Assembly: GCF_900098745.1 (NCBI RefSeq)
Contig: NZ_FQTT01000009.1
Location: forward strand, 245,117 to 309,116
Reading direction: 5' to 3'
Source: Actinomyces glycerinitolerans
GTDB lineage: Bacteria > Actinomycetota > Actinomycetes > Actinomycetales > Actinomycetaceae
DNA: 64,000 bases
The position numbers and the translations under genes are program-made. The notes under the pieces were generated by a model that was not told where the DNA came from, did no database searches, and was given only the letters and a program-made list of their open reading frames with translations. This document shows, in pieces, positions 63,690 through 64,000 of this stretch; position 1 is the first letter of the stretch; each line of letters starts with the position of its first letter.

Positions 63690-63819
63690 TTGGACCGCTG
63701 TTCCCCGGTTGGACCGCTGTTCCCCGGTTGGACCGCTGTTCCCCGGTTGGACCGCCGTAGCCGCCGGTTACAGCGGTCCAACGGGGCGTGGGCGGTCCAA
63801 CGGGGCGTGGGCGGTCCAA
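63690..63819. repeat. Convergent iteron element F (TTGGACCG words, 19-bp period)
   Basis: TTGGACCG at 63690, 63709, 63728 and 63747 (19 bp apart), then CGGTCCAA at 63774, 63793 and 63812 (19 bp apart). The central hairpin, read on the minus strand, differs by one base over 35 from the core of the element at 21594. Units are GGTTGGACCGCTGTTCCCC on the left and GGCGGTCCAACGGGGCGTG on the right. It is the most regular copy. Confidence 0.88.
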
Positions 63820-64000
63820 CCGGGGTGGTGCACTTCCACCGTTGGGTGCCTGCGGCGGTGCGGCCGGGCTTCTTCATAGGGGTCTGACAGATCGGGCAGA
63901 GCCTTGCTCGTGGGGACCGTGTTCTCACGGCCCGCACATCTACCCCCGAAAGTCAACCACCGCCCCGGGTTAACCTCCCAGGCCATAATCACCCCGACTT

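Larger units (their letters stand above)
62580..64000. other. Gene-poor, repeat-rich right end
   Basis: No reading frame here looks like a real protein: composition is Arg/Pro/Thr-biased, ribosome sites are missing and frames overlap repeats on both strands. Elements at 62932, 63414 and 63690 and a possible coding remnant at 63519 fill most of it. The 62580-62930 part, after the promoter area of the 67-residue gene, holds nothing recognisable. Confidence 0.65.

Overview
The window is GC-rich, densely coded DNA from an actinobacterium, most likely a member of the Actinomycetaceae (Actinomyces-like). Support comes from the high-GC codon use, the NucS mismatch endonuclease, menaquinone genes (menA, menB), PspC-domain two-component signalling, an LAKTG surface protein next to an LCP enzyme, and the tsaC-wecA-atp order typical of actinobacteria. 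The genus call is inference. I saw no rRNA, tRNA or CRISPR array.

Layout. 1-1.4 kb: the 5' part of a glucose-family PTS EIIA gene and a decayed PTS EIIC pseudogene. 1.5-4.1 kb: pepN. 4.3-19.2 kb: a carbohydrate or sugar-acid catabolic region in two transcription units. Unit 1 has an ABC transporter, a lactonase-like amidohydrolase, a TIM-barrel isomerase broken by a stop codon, and a PfkB kinase. Unit 2 has an MFS organic-anion transporter, a DeoR regulator, a zinc dehydrogenase, a DhnA-type aldolase, an FGGY kinase, a 2-hydroxyacid dehydrogenase and glycerate kinase. The two units share an operator-like palindrome (TGATCG-3 bp-CGATC), so they probably form one regulon. The enzymes of unit 2 fit a route in which a keto-sugar acid is phosphorylated and cleaved to a triose phosphate plus a C3 acid that ends as phosphoglycerate.

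19.3-31.3 kb: cell envelope and stress genes (LCP enzyme, LAKTG protein, M13 peptidase, rpiB, a Nei/Fpg glycosylase, and a PspC/LiaF-like protein divergent from a PspC-histidine kinase/response regulator pair). 31.3-41.3 kb: tsaC, wecA, an AtpI-like gene and the complete F1Fo ATP synthase operon atpBEFHAGDC plus a DUF2550 gene. 41.6-45.9 kb: a rifampin-phosphotransferase-like enzyme with a TetR regulator, and an SDR oxidoreductase. 46-53 kb: nucS, a winged-helix protein, nagA, a DinB-family protein, a zinc-ribbon membrane protein, a CMD/MerR pair and menA. 53.1-56.6 kb: a sulfonate/nitrate-type ABC transporter preceded by a leaderless cysteine-rich leader ORF that looks like a cysteine-responsive attenuator. 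56.7-62.6 kb: a YagU-like protein, a small membrane protein, menB, and a two-component system with three small membrane proteins. 62.6-64 kb has no convincing gene and is packed with repeats.

The least explained structure is a family of extragenic elements (near 19.25, 21.6, 41.4, 62.95 and 63.7 kb). Each has short words repeated every 19-20 bp on the left, the same words inverted on the right, and a hairpin in the middle. Two copies (21.6 and 63.7 kb) are nearly the same element in opposite orientations; the others keep the layout with changed words.
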